A DNA stretch of 40,433 nucleotides. Origin: CAYYYP01 sp964475985. GTDB taxonomy: Bacteria > Bdellovibrionota > UBA1018 > CAYHWW01. Positions 7,811 to 16,195 of the stretch are shown piece after piece. The DNA is taken from the NCBI GenBank assembly GCA_964475985.1, contig CAYYYP010000033.1, forward strand, positions 1 through 40,433, given 5' to 3'. The notes beneath the pieces were generated by a model. That model searched no databases. It was not told where the DNA came from and saw only the letters and a program-made list of their open reading frames with translations. The first letter of the stretch is position 1. Every line of letters starts with the position of its first letter. The position numbers were made by a program, and so were the translations under genes.

Positions 7811-9181
7811 TTACATGGCTACGCTTACGCTAAGCCCGCCGCCCCAAATGCTGCCCCCAATGTCGTAGCCCGGTGCGCCAATTTTCGTGCCGGGATTTCC
7901 CAATTCATTGTTGCGGGATTTTTCCACGTGGTGAGTGAAAAGGTGGTGATACTGAAAATGGGAATCGATGCGGATGGAGCGTTGGGTGATCTTTGCTTTT
8001 CCGAGATCAAAACCCAGCCCTAGCCCACCCATAAGTCGGTCAGGGTCCACTAGGTTGCCGGCACCTAAGTTATCCTTTACGGGAGATGGATGGTACGTGA
8101 GGCCAAACCGGCCGGTGACGGCTTCGTTTTCACCAAACGTATTTTCAAGACCAATTTTAGGCACCACGATGTCGTGCATGGCGGGCAAAACGGAAATGGA
8201 ATTGTTGATGATGGTCGTTCCACCGGGGCGATTCGTCAGATTCAACGCCGGGGCTTCAAATTGTCCGTAACGCAACCAATCGGCCTCAACGAAGAGCTTT
8301 GTTCTTGGTCTTAAGTCGATGGCAAAACCTAAATCAACTTCCAGAGGATCGTAATAGAGAGTGCTGGCCGCGTTCAAGACGACGGAGAGACTAATGCCGG
8401 TATTACCTAATGCTCTCGCATCGGCACCGGTATCCAGTTCCGTTTTGTAACGGTTAGGCAGTCTCACCGTGAGAGCCGGGCGGATGGGCTTGTAGTCGGT
8501 ATAAATAGAAAAGTAAGGCGAGATGCCAGGCTTAATGCTTGCCGTAAATCGTCCGTGGCTGACGCTTCCGTTAGAAGAGGTAGCAAGAATCGTAGCATTT
8601 GCTGACATATTGGTGGAAACCGCTAGGCCAGTGCCGACAAAAATATGGGGAAGTGCACGCATGCTAAGGGATCCGTAAATCTGGGGGCGCTGGGTGCGTG
8701 AACGATACATGAAGTACTCGGGCTGAAACGTTTCACCCGTATCCAAAAACGCGACGCGCTCCAGCGGCATGTACATCATGGCGCCCAGGGTTAAATACTT
8801 TAATTTCTCACCCATGTTTAAACTGACACCAAGCGCTTGTCCCAATTGATCGTTGTAATCATCGGTACCCACATCCGAAATGGTGTCCTGAGTTGCAGTA
8901 TAAGTTACAGAATTTTTTGTGGTGACGCCTTTGATGTCCTTAAAGTTCGGAGTTAACCACATGACGCCGATGCCAGCCTGAAGGCCGTCCTTCGCAGAAT
9001 TTGCGGCGGGGTTGTAGTAGGTGGCAAACCCTGCGTCATCGCCGCCAAACATGGTGTTGCCTAAGGCACTGGCCCTAGACCCGTAGCCGTAAATTTCACC
9101 GGTTGATGCATGCCCAGTTGAGCAAAGACCCATGGAAAAAACAAAAAATCCAAGCGCAGATAAATTTCTATGATTCCCCAA
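7811..9181 (-). CDS. FadL/OmpP1-type outer-membrane transport protein
   Basis: A 456-residue outer-membrane beta-barrel. The signal peptide is MGNHRNLSALGFFVFSMG...GHA. The mature N-terminus YGYGSRASALGNTMFGGDDAGFATYYNPA is the typical FadL/OmpP1 opening (G-S-RA-ALG-A..A-A.D.A..YYNPA), followed by many amphipathic strands and a final strand ending in VSVAM. FadL proteins move hydrophobic compounds, classically long-chain fatty acids, across the outer membrane. Start: a TTG at 9181 is preceded by GGGGAGGGG at 5 bases, and this gives a clean signal peptide. The upstream in-frame TTG at 9217 would add 12 residues and has no such site. It follows rsmA by 39 bases. Confidence 0.87.
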   Translation of the reverse strand: MGNHRNLSALGFFVFSMGLCSTGHASTGEIYGYGSRASALGNTMFGGDDAGFATYYNPAANSAKDGLQAGIGVMWLTPNFKDIKGVTTKNSVTYTATQDTISDVGTDDYNDQLGQALGVSLNMGEKLKYLTLGAMMYMPLERVAFLDTGETFQPEYFMYRSRTQRPQIYGSLSMRALPHIFVGTGLAVSTNMSANATILATSSNGSVSHGRFTASIKPGISPYFSIYTDYKPIRPALTVRLPNRYKTELDTGADARALGNTGISLSVVLNAASTLYYDPLEVDLGFAIDLRPRTKLFVEADWLRYGQFEAPALNLTNRPGGTTIINNSISVLPAMHDIVVPKIGLENTFGENEAVTGRFGLTYHPSPVKDNLGAGNLVDPDRLMGGLGLGFDLGKAKITQRSIRIDSHFQYHHLFTHHVEKSRNNELGNPGTKIGAPGYDIGGSIWGGGLSVSVAM

Positions 9182-9186
9182 AGCTG

Positions 9187-9195
9187 CCCCTCCCC
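9187..9195 (-). promoter_or_regulatory. Strong Shine-Dalgarno that fixes a TTG start (FadL-type gene)
   Basis: GGGGAGGGG on the minus strand, 5 bases before the TTG at 9181. It decides the start in favour of this TTG over the upstream TTG at 9217. Confidence 0.7.
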
Positions 9196-9220
9196 AAAAT
9201 CTAGTTCCTAAGGGCAATAC

Positions 9221-10033
9221 TTATGCGATGGAGCTGAACAACTCCCAAAGTTTCGCTAAAGTAAGTACCTCAGGTCTCTCGGTACCAGAGAGGTTGAGCT
9301 TTGCAAAGTCAAGGGCCGGCGTAGCGTTGTGCAGAATGCGCCTAATCATCTTTCGACGCTGGCTGAATAGGCCCATGCAAAATTTTTCAAACTTCAATGC
9401 TTCCTTGGAGCCTGGCTTCAGTGGAAGTTTTTTGTTCGGGCGCAAAATTAAAACGGTGCTCATGACCTTTGGTGGCGGATGAAACGCTCCCGGGGAGACA
9501 TCAAAACATTTTTCTAAGTCAAACCAAGTTTCCATGAAAATGGAAAATGCACCACGATGGGGTGAGCCCGCTTTTGCAAGCATTCGTTCGGCCACCTCTT
9601 TTTGCACCATGACCACCATAAGATTGATGGACTCGGAAACGTGGGCCAAGCGCGCAAGAATTTGGGAGGCGGCAGAGTAGGGCAGGTTCGAGATCACCGA
9701 CGTCTTTTTTTCGGATGAAGTTTGCAAAGTTAAAATAAGTTTCTCAAGTTCATCGGTGGCGGCGTCCATGAAATGAATTTCCGGAGACTCAAGTTTGCTG
9801 CGCAGGCCTTCTTCAAGGGAACGATCCCGTTCGACCAAGATCAAGGGAAGGCCTGTAACCTTAGAAAAATTTTGCAGGGAGGTGGTGAGTGCGCCGTCCC
9901 CCGGTCCGATTTCAACAATGACTTGGGTTGTCTCCCGAGGCAGGTTCGACGTAAAGGCTCCGATGATTTTTCCGATAGTGGGCTGATGATGTAAAAAATG
10001 CTGCCCAAGTGCCTGTCGACGGGTTCGTTTCAT
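9221..10033 (-). CDS. rsmA: 16S rRNA (adenine1518/1519-N6)-dimethyltransferase RsmA (KsgA)
   Basis: A 270-residue SAM-dependent methyltransferase that dimethylates two adjacent adenosines in helix 45 of 16S rRNA during late 30S maturation. It starts MKRTRRQALGQHFL, the standard KsgA opening. The SAM-binding motif VIVEIGPGDGALT follows, then LVERDRSL, and the catalytic NLPY (in SVISNLPYSAA). The C-terminal helical domain has FSQRRKMIRR. The ATG at 10033 overlaps the tsaD stop as ATGA, so translation is coupled. Start sites further upstream lie inside tsaD and are rejected. Confidence 0.95.
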   Translation of the reverse strand: MKRTRRQALGQHFLHHQPTIGKIIGAFTSNLPRETTQVIVEIGPGDGALTTSLQNFSKVTGLPLILVERDRSLEEGLRSKLESPEIHFMDAATDELEKLILTLQTSSEKKTSVISNLPYSAASQILARLAHVSESINLMVVMVQKEVAERMLAKAGSPHRGAFSIFMETWFDLEKCFDVSPGAFHPPPKVMSTVLILRPNKKLPLKPGSKEALKFEKFCMGLFSQRRKMIRRILHNATPALDFAKLNLSGTERPEVLTLAKLWELFSSIA

Positions 10034-11175
10034 GGGGAGGGTGATCCTTCTAGTTCGGAGCGTGAGTACGCATTTAGTTTTAAAACTTGATCTGTCGTGA
10101 GGGCTTCCCCGCGGAGAATTTGGAAGGCCCCGGCGCAGGCAATCATGGCGGCATTGTCGGTGCAAAACTCTAACCCGGGAAAAAATGTCGGTACCTTGAT
10201 CTCCTCGTTTATCTTTTCGCGTAATCTTGAATTTGCGGATACGCCCCCTACGACGGCAAAGCTCTTGGCGTTGGATGCCGCTAAGGCCGCCTGACTTTGA
10301 TAAAGCAAGGTATCTACGATGGCTTCCTGAACGGACGCGCAGAGATGGGAAAGAAGCTCGCCTTGGGGTAATCTTTCGGGACGAGTATCCCCAAAAATGT
10401 GCGGTGTGAAACCAAGTTTAGTGAGGGTGTTGCCCATGGAGGTCTTAAGCCCTGAAAAACTGAAATCGAATTGTCCGGTTTCTTGGTGATGAATACGTGG
10501 TCTAGGGAACGCATAAGCTTCTGCACTGCCCGATCGCGCTAGGGCATCAATGAACTTTCCGCCCGGATAATCAAGGCCCATGAGTTTAGCGCATTTATCA
10601 AACGCCTCCCCCGCGGCATCGTCGCGGCTGCTACCTAAACAAATTGAATTTAGATTGGCGGGGGGCAAGGATTTTATCAGGTGAAGCTCCGTATGCCCGC
10701 CGCTGACTAAGAGAACCAATAGAGGTAACTGGGCTTCGCTGATCTTCTCCGAAAGAAAGATGGAATGCAGGTGCCCGTTTAAGTGGTCCACCGCCACCAA
10801 GGGCACGTTTAAGCTGTAGGCAAGCGCCTTGGCGCAAGAAACCCCCACCAATAGGGCACCAATAAGGCCCGGTCGATTGGTTACGGCAATGCCTCCGAGC
10901 CGATGGGGAGAGTTTTCAGTCTTGAGGTCGGCCCAAGAAATTTTGGCCTGCAGGAGGAGCTCATCGAGCATGGGATGGATGGTCTCCAAGTGGTTTCGCG
11001 AGGCGATTTCGGGCACCACACCCCCGTAGGGCCGGTGGAGATCGATTTGTGAGTGAATGAGATGGTGAAGAACCCGCATTATTCGCGGTTCCGTTGGGTT
11101 TGCCCCAACGTCGTTGGTTTCAATCAGGGCTAGGGAGCATTCATCGCAGGAGGTTTCGATTCCAAGAATTAACAT
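10030..11175 (-). CDS. tsaD: tRNA N6-adenosine threonylcarbamoyltransferase TsaD
   Basis: A 381-residue member of the Kae1/TsaD/Gcp family, which transfers the threonylcarbamoyl group to A37 of ANN-decoding tRNAs, working with TsaB, TsaC and TsaE. Diagnostic features are the N-terminus MLILGIETSCDECSLAL, PGLIGALLVGVSCAKALA, the metal-binding histidines in VDHLNGHLHSIFL, VSGGHTELHL, YPGGKFIDALA, FSFSGLKTS, and the C-terminal VVGGVSANSRLR and CTDNAAMIACAG. There is no Shine-Dalgarno before the ATG; the upstream bases CACCTCCC resemble the anti-SD instead. The gene is divergent from a secreted orphan and heads the tsaD-rsmA unit. Confidence 0.96.
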   Translation of the reverse strand: MLILGIETSCDECSLALIETNDVGANPTEPRIMRVLHHLIHSQIDLHRPYGGVVPEIASRNHLETIHPMLDELLLQAKISWADLKTENSPHRLGGIAVTNRPGLIGALLVGVSCAKALAYSLNVPLVAVDHLNGHLHSIFLSEKISEAQLPLLVLLVSGGHTELHLIKSLPPANLNSICLGSSRDDAAGEAFDKCAKLMGLDYPGGKFIDALARSGSAEAYAFPRPRIHHQETGQFDFSFSGLKTSMGNTLTKLGFTPHIFGDTRPERLPQGELLSHLCASVQEAIVDTLLYQSQAALAASNAKSFAVVGGVSANSRLREKINEEIKVPTFFPGLEFCTDNAAMIACAGAFQILRGEALTTDQVLKLNAYSRSELEGSPSP

Positions 11176-11293
11176 AGGGAGGTGTTGCTTCTAGCCAATT
11201 CCTAGCTGCAATCCAAACAAAAACATGTTATAAGGCGCGGGCGTCGTCTCTTTTTAAAATTAACGCTTTATTAAGCCTATTTGGTGAATTTTT

Positions 11294-12823
11294 GTGAAAA
11301 ACTCAATTAAAATCATTTATACTGTTTTTTGTGCAGTTGCCGCTTCCCTGGGCTCGATCGCAGCCCATGCTGACCCGGACGAGGCCAGTCCGGCCCAAGT
11401 TCCTGTTATCCGCGCAAATCCTACCCAAGGTTTAGCTTCCCCGGCGAATCCTCGCGCTGGCGCCCAGTATACGTACTCAAATCAGCGATGGCGCCTTATG
11501 GAGATGGGGGATGAATTCGAGGAGCTCAATAAGATTTTTACGGTTTTCGACCGAATCAGTGCCCTCCAGGCCAGTGATGTATCAGAAATAGATTTAGTTT
11601 GGCTATTTGCGGCCTGTGAGCGGATGTACGAATTTCTGCACTCTCATCTGATTGTCGGTATCCACCATTTTGAACGACGGAATTTTTTTCAGCAGACCAT
11701 AAGCCAAGTCCTTCACCGCATACTTAAAACCAAGCATCTGCTCGTCTTAAGTGAAAGCAATCTTGTGGACCGTCGGGTGGTCGTTTGGAATCGATTTTTC
11801 GTCCGGACCAAGAGCATGTTAGAAGGCGTCAGTTTGCAGAGGGATCCTGCCCGTTACGCGATGGGTAGGAAATCCATGGAATCGTCCGGCCACGCGCTGG
11901 GTATGTTATTGGCCATTACGAATCCTGAAAGGTTGCGTCAGACCTGGGAACAATTCATGGCGGAAACTCCTGAGAGATTGCGTTACCCCTTTTCAAGGCT
12001 ATTTCCCTTGAACGTCTCGCCGGAATCCTCCGATGCCCAAGATTTTAAATTTCTCTGGGATCTCACCCGTGAAAGTTCCTCTCATCTGGCAAATATGCAA
12101 CGCACTGCCCAGCGGGCAAATCCTTTTGCCGCATCCCATTGGTCTCGTGCATTGGAAAGTGCACGGCTGCTTTGGCATCGATCAATTTCGTATACTCAAT
12201 GGTCAAGCCCGGCAAAGCGGCAGAGCTATTGGGAAAGGGTCATTGCTCAAGCACGACGTAAGGATCAAGTGGGCCCCGTTGCCCGAATATTTTTTGAAAC
12301 CGCAAAACCTGCATTAGAAGCTCAAATCGCCGAAGAGATTAGCATGGCGCTTCGAAGCGGCCCTAGTCAGCGTATTCCAGGAATTTTAAATACGGCAGAT
12401 TTTATCGATGATTTTACCCGCAGTCCCGTGATGGTGCAGTCCATGAGCTCAAATATGCTTGCGATTTGGATTAATGCTTTGCGCAGGGTAGCCCTTCCTC
12501 GCTTTACGAATAGCGAGAATATGCGGGCTGCCCTTGCAACTTTGGAAGCGAATTTCACCGCGAGAATGAATGCGCGCAAGAGTGGTCGCACACCGCCGAC
12601 CAATGTGGCACGCGTACGAAGGGGATATGGAACGCCGGCCGCGAACCAAACGGAAGTCATTTTTGCGAGTAGTGATCAGAGCACCGCATGTGGCGAAGCA
12701 CTTGGTGATGAACCTGAACTCAGTTGGGTAACTGAGGGTGAAGGCAGCGATGGCGATGACGATGGCCCAGAAATTGATGAAACTGATATCGAATCAGACT
12801 TTGATGGCGACTTTAGAGAGTAG
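11294..12823 (+). CDS. Secreted helical protein with acidic tail, unknown function
   Basis: A 509-residue protein I do not recognise. The signal peptide is clear (MKNSIKIIYTVFCAVAASLGSIAAHA, cleavage before DPDEA). A Pro/Ala-rich linker follows, then a long region of predicted helices rich in Arg, Leu and Trp (about 60-430) and a basic segment (KSGRTPPTNVARVRRGYG). The final part is very acidic, rich in Asp, Glu and Gly (about residues 465-509). It starts with GTG at 11294, with GGTGA 6 bases upstream. Its last 30 bases overlap the convergent ribH gene. Export from the cytoplasm is well supported; function is not. Confidence 0.72.
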   Translation: MKNSIKIIYTVFCAVAASLGSIAAHADPDEASPAQVPVIRANPTQGLASPANPRAGAQYTYSNQRWRLMEMGDEFEELNKIFTVFDRISALQASDVSEIDLVWLFAACERMYEFLHSHLIVGIHHFERRNFFQQTISQVLHRILKTKHLLVLSESNLVDRRVVVWNRFFVRTKSMLEGVSLQRDPARYAMGRKSMESSGHALGMLLAITNPERLRQTWEQFMAETPERLRYPFSRLFPLNVSPESSDAQDFKFLWDLTRESSSHLANMQRTAQRANPFAASHWSRALESARLLWHRSISYTQWSSPAKRQSYWERVIAQARRKDQVGPVARIFFETAKPALEAQIAEEISMALRSGPSQRIPGILNTADFIDDFTRSPVMVQSMSSNMLAIWINALRRVALPRFTNSENMRAALATLEANFTARMNARKSGRTPPTNVARVRRGYGTPAANQTEVIFASSDQSTACGEALGDEPELSWVTEGEGSDGDDDGPEIDETDIESDFDGDFRE

Positions 12824-13306
12824 GTCCACCGTTTCAAGACAAGCTAAGGCAGCTTCCCGGCCTTTGTTGGAGTGATAGGACTCTGAATCTAAGCCCGATC
12901 GTATGAGGGCCTGTTCTAAAGTCAAGGTAGTCAAAACCCCAAAGGAAAGTGGCACACCCGTTTCCAACATTGCCGTCATGATCCCCTGAGTGAGGCCTTG
13001 GCAAACGTATTCGAAGTGAGCGGTATCGCCCTTAATCACGGCGCCCAAACAGAGGATGCCTGAGTATTTTTTTCCCTGCGCCAATTTTTTGGCCACCAAC
13101 GGAATCTCAAATGCACCCGGAACAAAAACGGTATCTATACTTTCTTTAGAGATCCCGTACTCCATGAAAGTACGGCGTGCGCCTTCGCGCAAGCCATCGG
13201 TGATTTGCGAGTTGAATCGGCTTACGATGATGGCAAATTTTGCATTTTCCGTTTCCGCCGAAACTTGCAGAGACCTTTGATTTTGGGAGGAAGATTCCGT
13301 TTTCAA
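12794..13306 (-). CDS. ribH: 6,7-dimethyl-8-ribityllumazine synthase
   Basis: A 170-residue lumazine synthase. It condenses the pyrimidinedione made by RibD with 3,4-dihydroxy-2-butanone 4-phosphate made by RibBA. Motifs: FAIIVSRFNSQITDGL (substrate-binding loop), VPGAFEIPLVAKKLA, CLGAVIKGDTAHFEYVC (with the catalytic histidine) and FGVLTTLTLEQALIRSG. The TTG at 13306 lies two bases after the ribBA stop, with AAGGA upstream, so the pair is translationally coupled. The last 30 bases overlap the convergent secreted-protein gene. It is the terminal gene of the rib operon. Confidence 0.95.
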   Translation of the reverse strand: MKTESSSQNQRSLQVSAETENAKFAIIVSRFNSQITDGLREGARRTFMEYGISKESIDTVFVPGAFEIPLVAKKLAQGKKYSGILCLGAVIKGDTAHFEYVCQGLTQGIMTAMLETGVPLSFGVLTTLTLEQALIRSGLDSESYHSNKGREAALACLETVDLLSKVAIKV

Positions 13307-13308
13307 AT

Positions 13309-14535
13309 TTATTTTCCTTGATCAAGATTTTTGAACAGGTGGCCCAGCTTGTCGCGTTTGGTCCTAAGGTAGCTCAAGTTTTCTGGGCTTGAGGCGACCT
13401 CAATGGCGACACGGTCCACAATTTCTAATCCATATCCATCAAGGGCTACGACCTTTTTGGGATTATTGGTGAGAAGTTTTAATCTCCGAATTCCCAGCCT
13501 GCGTAAAATCTGTGCACCGATTCCGTAATGCCTAAGGTCCGCCTTAAACCCAAGCTTTTGGTTAGCTTCGACGGTATCCATGCCGGTGTCCTGTAAACTG
13601 TAGGCACGGATTTTATTGAGCAGGCCGATGCCGCGGCCCTCATGGGTGCGCATGTAAATCAAAACGCCGCGGCCTTCCCGGGCAATCTGCGCCAAGGATG
13701 CCTGCAATTGTTCTCCGCAGTCACAGCGCAACGATCCCAATGCATCACCGGTGACACATTCTGAGTGCACCCGCACCATGGTGGGTTCTTCAACTTCGGT
13801 TGGATTTTTTTTAAGGTCCCCAAATACCAGCGCTAAATGTTCACTTTGATCAATAAGATTTTTAAAGCCGTGAACTTGGAATTCGCCCCACTGAGTAGGG
13901 AACTTTGCTACGCCGATGTCTTCTACCAAAGATTCACCTTGCATGCGGTATTCAATGAGATCTCTCACGCTAGCGATTTTTAGGTCGTGGGTTTTGGCGA
14001 ATTCCTTAAGCTGTGGAAGTCTCGCCATGGTGCCATCGTCGTTCATGATTTCACAAATTACGCCGGCGCCCTTGAACCCCGCCATACGGGCTAAATCAAC
14101 GCTGCCTTCAGTTTGGCCGGCACGTTCAAGCACTCCACCGGCACAGGCCCTGAGGGGAAATACATGTCCCGGCGAAATTAAGTCACTGGGTAAAGTTTTG
14201 GGGTCAACGGCCGTGCGAATGGTATGCGCGCGATCGGATGCAGAGATACCGGTGGACACACCTTCCCTTGCTTCGATGGAGACTGTAAACGCTGTGCCGT
14301 AGGGCGACTGGTTACGCCTAGCCATTTGCGGCAGTTCAAGCCGATCAATGAACTCTGGACTCATGGAGAGGCAGATGAGCCCGCGCGCATATTTTGCCAT
14401 GAAGTTAATTTTTTCAGGCGTGACGGTTTCGGCGGCGAAAACTAAGTCGCCTTCGTTTTCACGGTCTTCATCATCCACCAGGATGATCATTTTGCCTAAA
14501 CGGATGTCCTCTATGACTTCAGGTATGGTGTGCAT
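13309..14535 (-). CDS. ribBA: Bifunctional DHBP synthase / GTP cyclohydrolase II
   Basis: A 408-residue fusion supplying both riboflavin precursors. The N-terminal half (about 1-200) is 3,4-dihydroxy-2-butanone-4-phosphate synthase: DDEDRENEGDLVFAA carries the acidic metal site, and GHVFPLRA and CEIMNDDGTMAR are present. The C-terminal half (about 205-400) is GTP cyclohydrolase II: HSECVTGDALGSLRCDCGEQL holds the three zinc cysteines, followed by MRTHEGRGIGLLNKI and GIGAQILRRLGIRRLKLLTNNP. One oddity is glutamine 141 (RAGQTEGSVDL), where E. coli RibB has its metal-ligand histidine. The gene overlaps ribE by 25 bases upstream. Confidence 0.96.
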   Translation of the reverse strand: MHTIPEVIEDIRLGKMIILVDDEDRENEGDLVFAAETVTPEKINFMAKYARGLICLSMSPEFIDRLELPQMARRNQSPYGTAFTVSIEAREGVSTGISASDRAHTIRTAVDPKTLPSDLISPGHVFPLRACAGGVLERAGQTEGSVDLARMAGFKGAGVICEIMNDDGTMARLPQLKEFAKTHDLKIASVRDLIEYRMQGESLVEDIGVAKFPTQWGEFQVHGFKNLIDQSEHLALVFGDLKKNPTEVEEPTMVRVHSECVTGDALGSLRCDCGEQLQASLAQIAREGRGVLIYMRTHEGRGIGLLNKIRAYSLQDTGMDTVEANQKLGFKADLRHYGIGAQILRRLGIRRLKLLTNNPKKVVALDGYGLEIVDRVAIEVASSPENLSYLRTKRDKLGHLFKNLDQGK

Positions 14536-15101
14536 AGTTTCTCCAAGTGTTTCGCTAAAACATCCACTTCAAAATTTAAAAGAGAACCTACCTTCACCTG
14601 GCTTAAATTCGTGTGGGTCCAGGTATGGGGAATAACCATAAAATTCGCTATATTTCCATCAATTCCATTGATGGTGAGGCTAACTCCATTTAAGGCAAGG
14701 CTGCCTTTGCTAACTAAATATTTATCAAATTCCGGGGGAATTCTGACCTTAAGAAAATAGGCCTGCCCCTCTGGGGAAAGCTCTAAGACTTCCGCCTGTG
14801 CGTCCACATGGCCTTGAACAATGTGACCAGAGATGCGCTGGTTTAAAGTAAGGGCCCGTTCCAGGTTCACAAAATCTCCGACCTTAAGGGTGGATAGATT
14901 AGTTACTTTAAGGGTCTCCGGGCTTACGTAAAATGTCAGAGGCTGGTTTCTTAGGGTTTCTGTTTGGGCCGTGAGGCACACCCCATTGACCGCAATGCTC
15001 TCTCCCGCTTCGATTTTCTCAAAGGGGCAAAGCAAGGAAAGAATGCCCTGGGGGGAAAAGGCTTGGAGGGGTTTTGAAAATTCAATAATTCCTGAAAACA
15101 T
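14511..15101 (-). CDS. ribE: Riboflavin synthase (alpha subunit)
   Basis: A 196-residue protein with the internal duplication typical of riboflavin synthase, which dismutates two lumazine molecules to riboflavin. It starts MFSGIIEFSK (family consensus MFTGIIE). The first lobe has ESIAVNGVCLTA and ISGHIVQGHVDAQAEV. The second repeats these as GSLALNGVSLTINGI, followed by MVIPHTWTHTNLSQVKVGSLLNFEVDVLAK. It is 56 bases downstream of ribD and overlaps ribBA by 25 bases. Confidence 0.95.
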   Translation of the reverse strand: MFSGIIEFSKPLQAFSPQGILSLLCPFEKIEAGESIAVNGVCLTAQTETLRNQPLTFYVSPETLKVTNLSTLKVGDFVNLERALTLNQRISGHIVQGHVDAQAEVLELSPEGQAYFLKVRIPPEFDKYLVSKGSLALNGVSLTINGIDGNIANFMVIPHTWTHTNLSQVKVGSLLNFEVDVLAKHLEKLCTPYLKS

Positions 15102-15157
15102 GGGCCGCCAAAATATCCCACATTTTCGGCTGAGAAACTATGCAAATGTAAGTGTAG

Positions 15158-16195
15158 TCAAAGGTAGTTTTTACAGTGATATTCGTCGATGACGAGGTCA
15201 GAACCGGCCTTAGGATGGTGAAAAAACTGAAGGCTCCGGTACCAAGCGGCGTTCAATGTTTCTACAACCTTAGTCGTAAGTTTGGGACCCGCCTCAACCA
15301 AAACTTGTTGATAGGAGCTGGTCTTGAGGTGACTTAACGCTTCGCCAAAATTTTGAAACAGAAGGACATCAAAACCGACTGCTTTCCTGGCTTCCAACCA
15401 CGGTTGCCAAGCGGTCGGCAAATCAGTGTCACGGCCAATGACGATGATCAGCCGTCTGCGGGGGAGCTCCTTTGGCGAAAAATCTGGGACGTGCCTTACG
15501 GTGAAGCTGGGCCTATCGGCTAGCACCGTACCCATACCGGTCAAAATAACGTCACTTTCGCGTCGCAATTCGTGGGCGATTTTTAACGAAGAGTTTTGGG
15601 TGAAGGTCGAGCCTTGCTCAGGAATCATAGTCCAGTGGGATTTTAAGGCAGCTGGTGATGCTTGATCCGAACTTAAACGCCAGGCCTGCTTTATGACGAA
15701 AAAAGGCTGATTCTGCAGGACGCGGCAAACAAATGGCAGAATGAGTTTTTTGCATTCCGCTTCGAGAACGCCGCTTTGCACATCGCAACCCATAGTTTTT
15801 AAGGTTTGCGCGCCGGAACCCTTTACCGACGGGTTTGGATCTTTGGTGCCATAAACAATTTTTTTAACGCCGGATCTTAGGATGGCTTCGGTGCAAGGAG
15901 GGGTAAGTCCCTGGTGATTGCAGGGCTCAAGCGTAATGAAAAGCGTTAAGCGATGACCCAGCTTTTTCAAATTTTCCAAACTGCCAAGTTTGGTTTCCGC
16001 GTCTTTCAGTACGGCCGCCTCGGCATGGGGTTTACCCGCTCCTTCATGGCCACGGGAAGCTATGATGTGAGTGTCATCAAGAACGAGGCAGGCACCCACC
16101 GCCGGATTGGGCGCCGTGATACCTTTAAAATTTTGAGCCTCTAGAATGGCGAGCGCCATGAATGAAGCGGCTTGATTTGAAAGTGTGACGGCCAC
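15158..16195 (-). CDS. ribD: Bifunctional pyrimidine deaminase / reductase RibD
   Basis: A 345-residue enzyme for the second and third steps from GTP to riboflavin. The deaminase domain (1-150) has the zinc site: HAEAAVL (57-63, with His57 and the proton-shuttle Glu59) and EPCNHQGLTPPC (90-101, Cys92 and Cys101). The reductase domain (from about 160) keeps GMGTVLADRPSFTVR (220-234) and a C-terminal VLVEAGPKL. However, the usual S-x-DGK-type segment near its start is replaced by WRLSSDQASPAALKSH, so the reductase is divergent. It starts with GTG immediately after the stop of the preceding barrel gene (TAAGTG) with no Shine-Dalgarno, implying coupling. Confidence 0.93.
   Translation of the reverse strand: MAVTLSNQAASFMALAILEAQNFKGITAPNPAVGACLVLDDTHIIASRGHEGAGKPHAEAAVLKDAETKLGSLENLKKLGHRLTLFITLEPCNHQGLTPPCTEAILRSGVKKIVYGTKDPNPSVKGSGAQTLKTMGCDVQSGVLEAECKKLILPFVCRVLQNQPFFVIKQAWRLSSDQASPAALKSHWTMIPEQGSTFTQNSSLKIAHELRRESDVILTGMGTVLADRPSFTVRHVPDFSPKELPRRRLIIVIGRDTDLPTAWQPWLEARKAVGFDVLLFQNFGEALSHLKTSSYQQVLVEAGPKLTTKVVETLNAAWYRSLQFFHHPKAGSDLVIDEYHCKNYL

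Noticed and set aside
9221..10165. An N-terminal extension of RsmA upstream to 10165
   Set aside because: The extension lies inside tsaD and is Arg/Cys-rich; the normal KsgA start is the coupled ATG at 10033.
15102..15157. FMN riboswitch before the rib genes
   Set aside because: Neither this gap nor the region before the barrel gene shows the RFN core sequences or enough length for the element.
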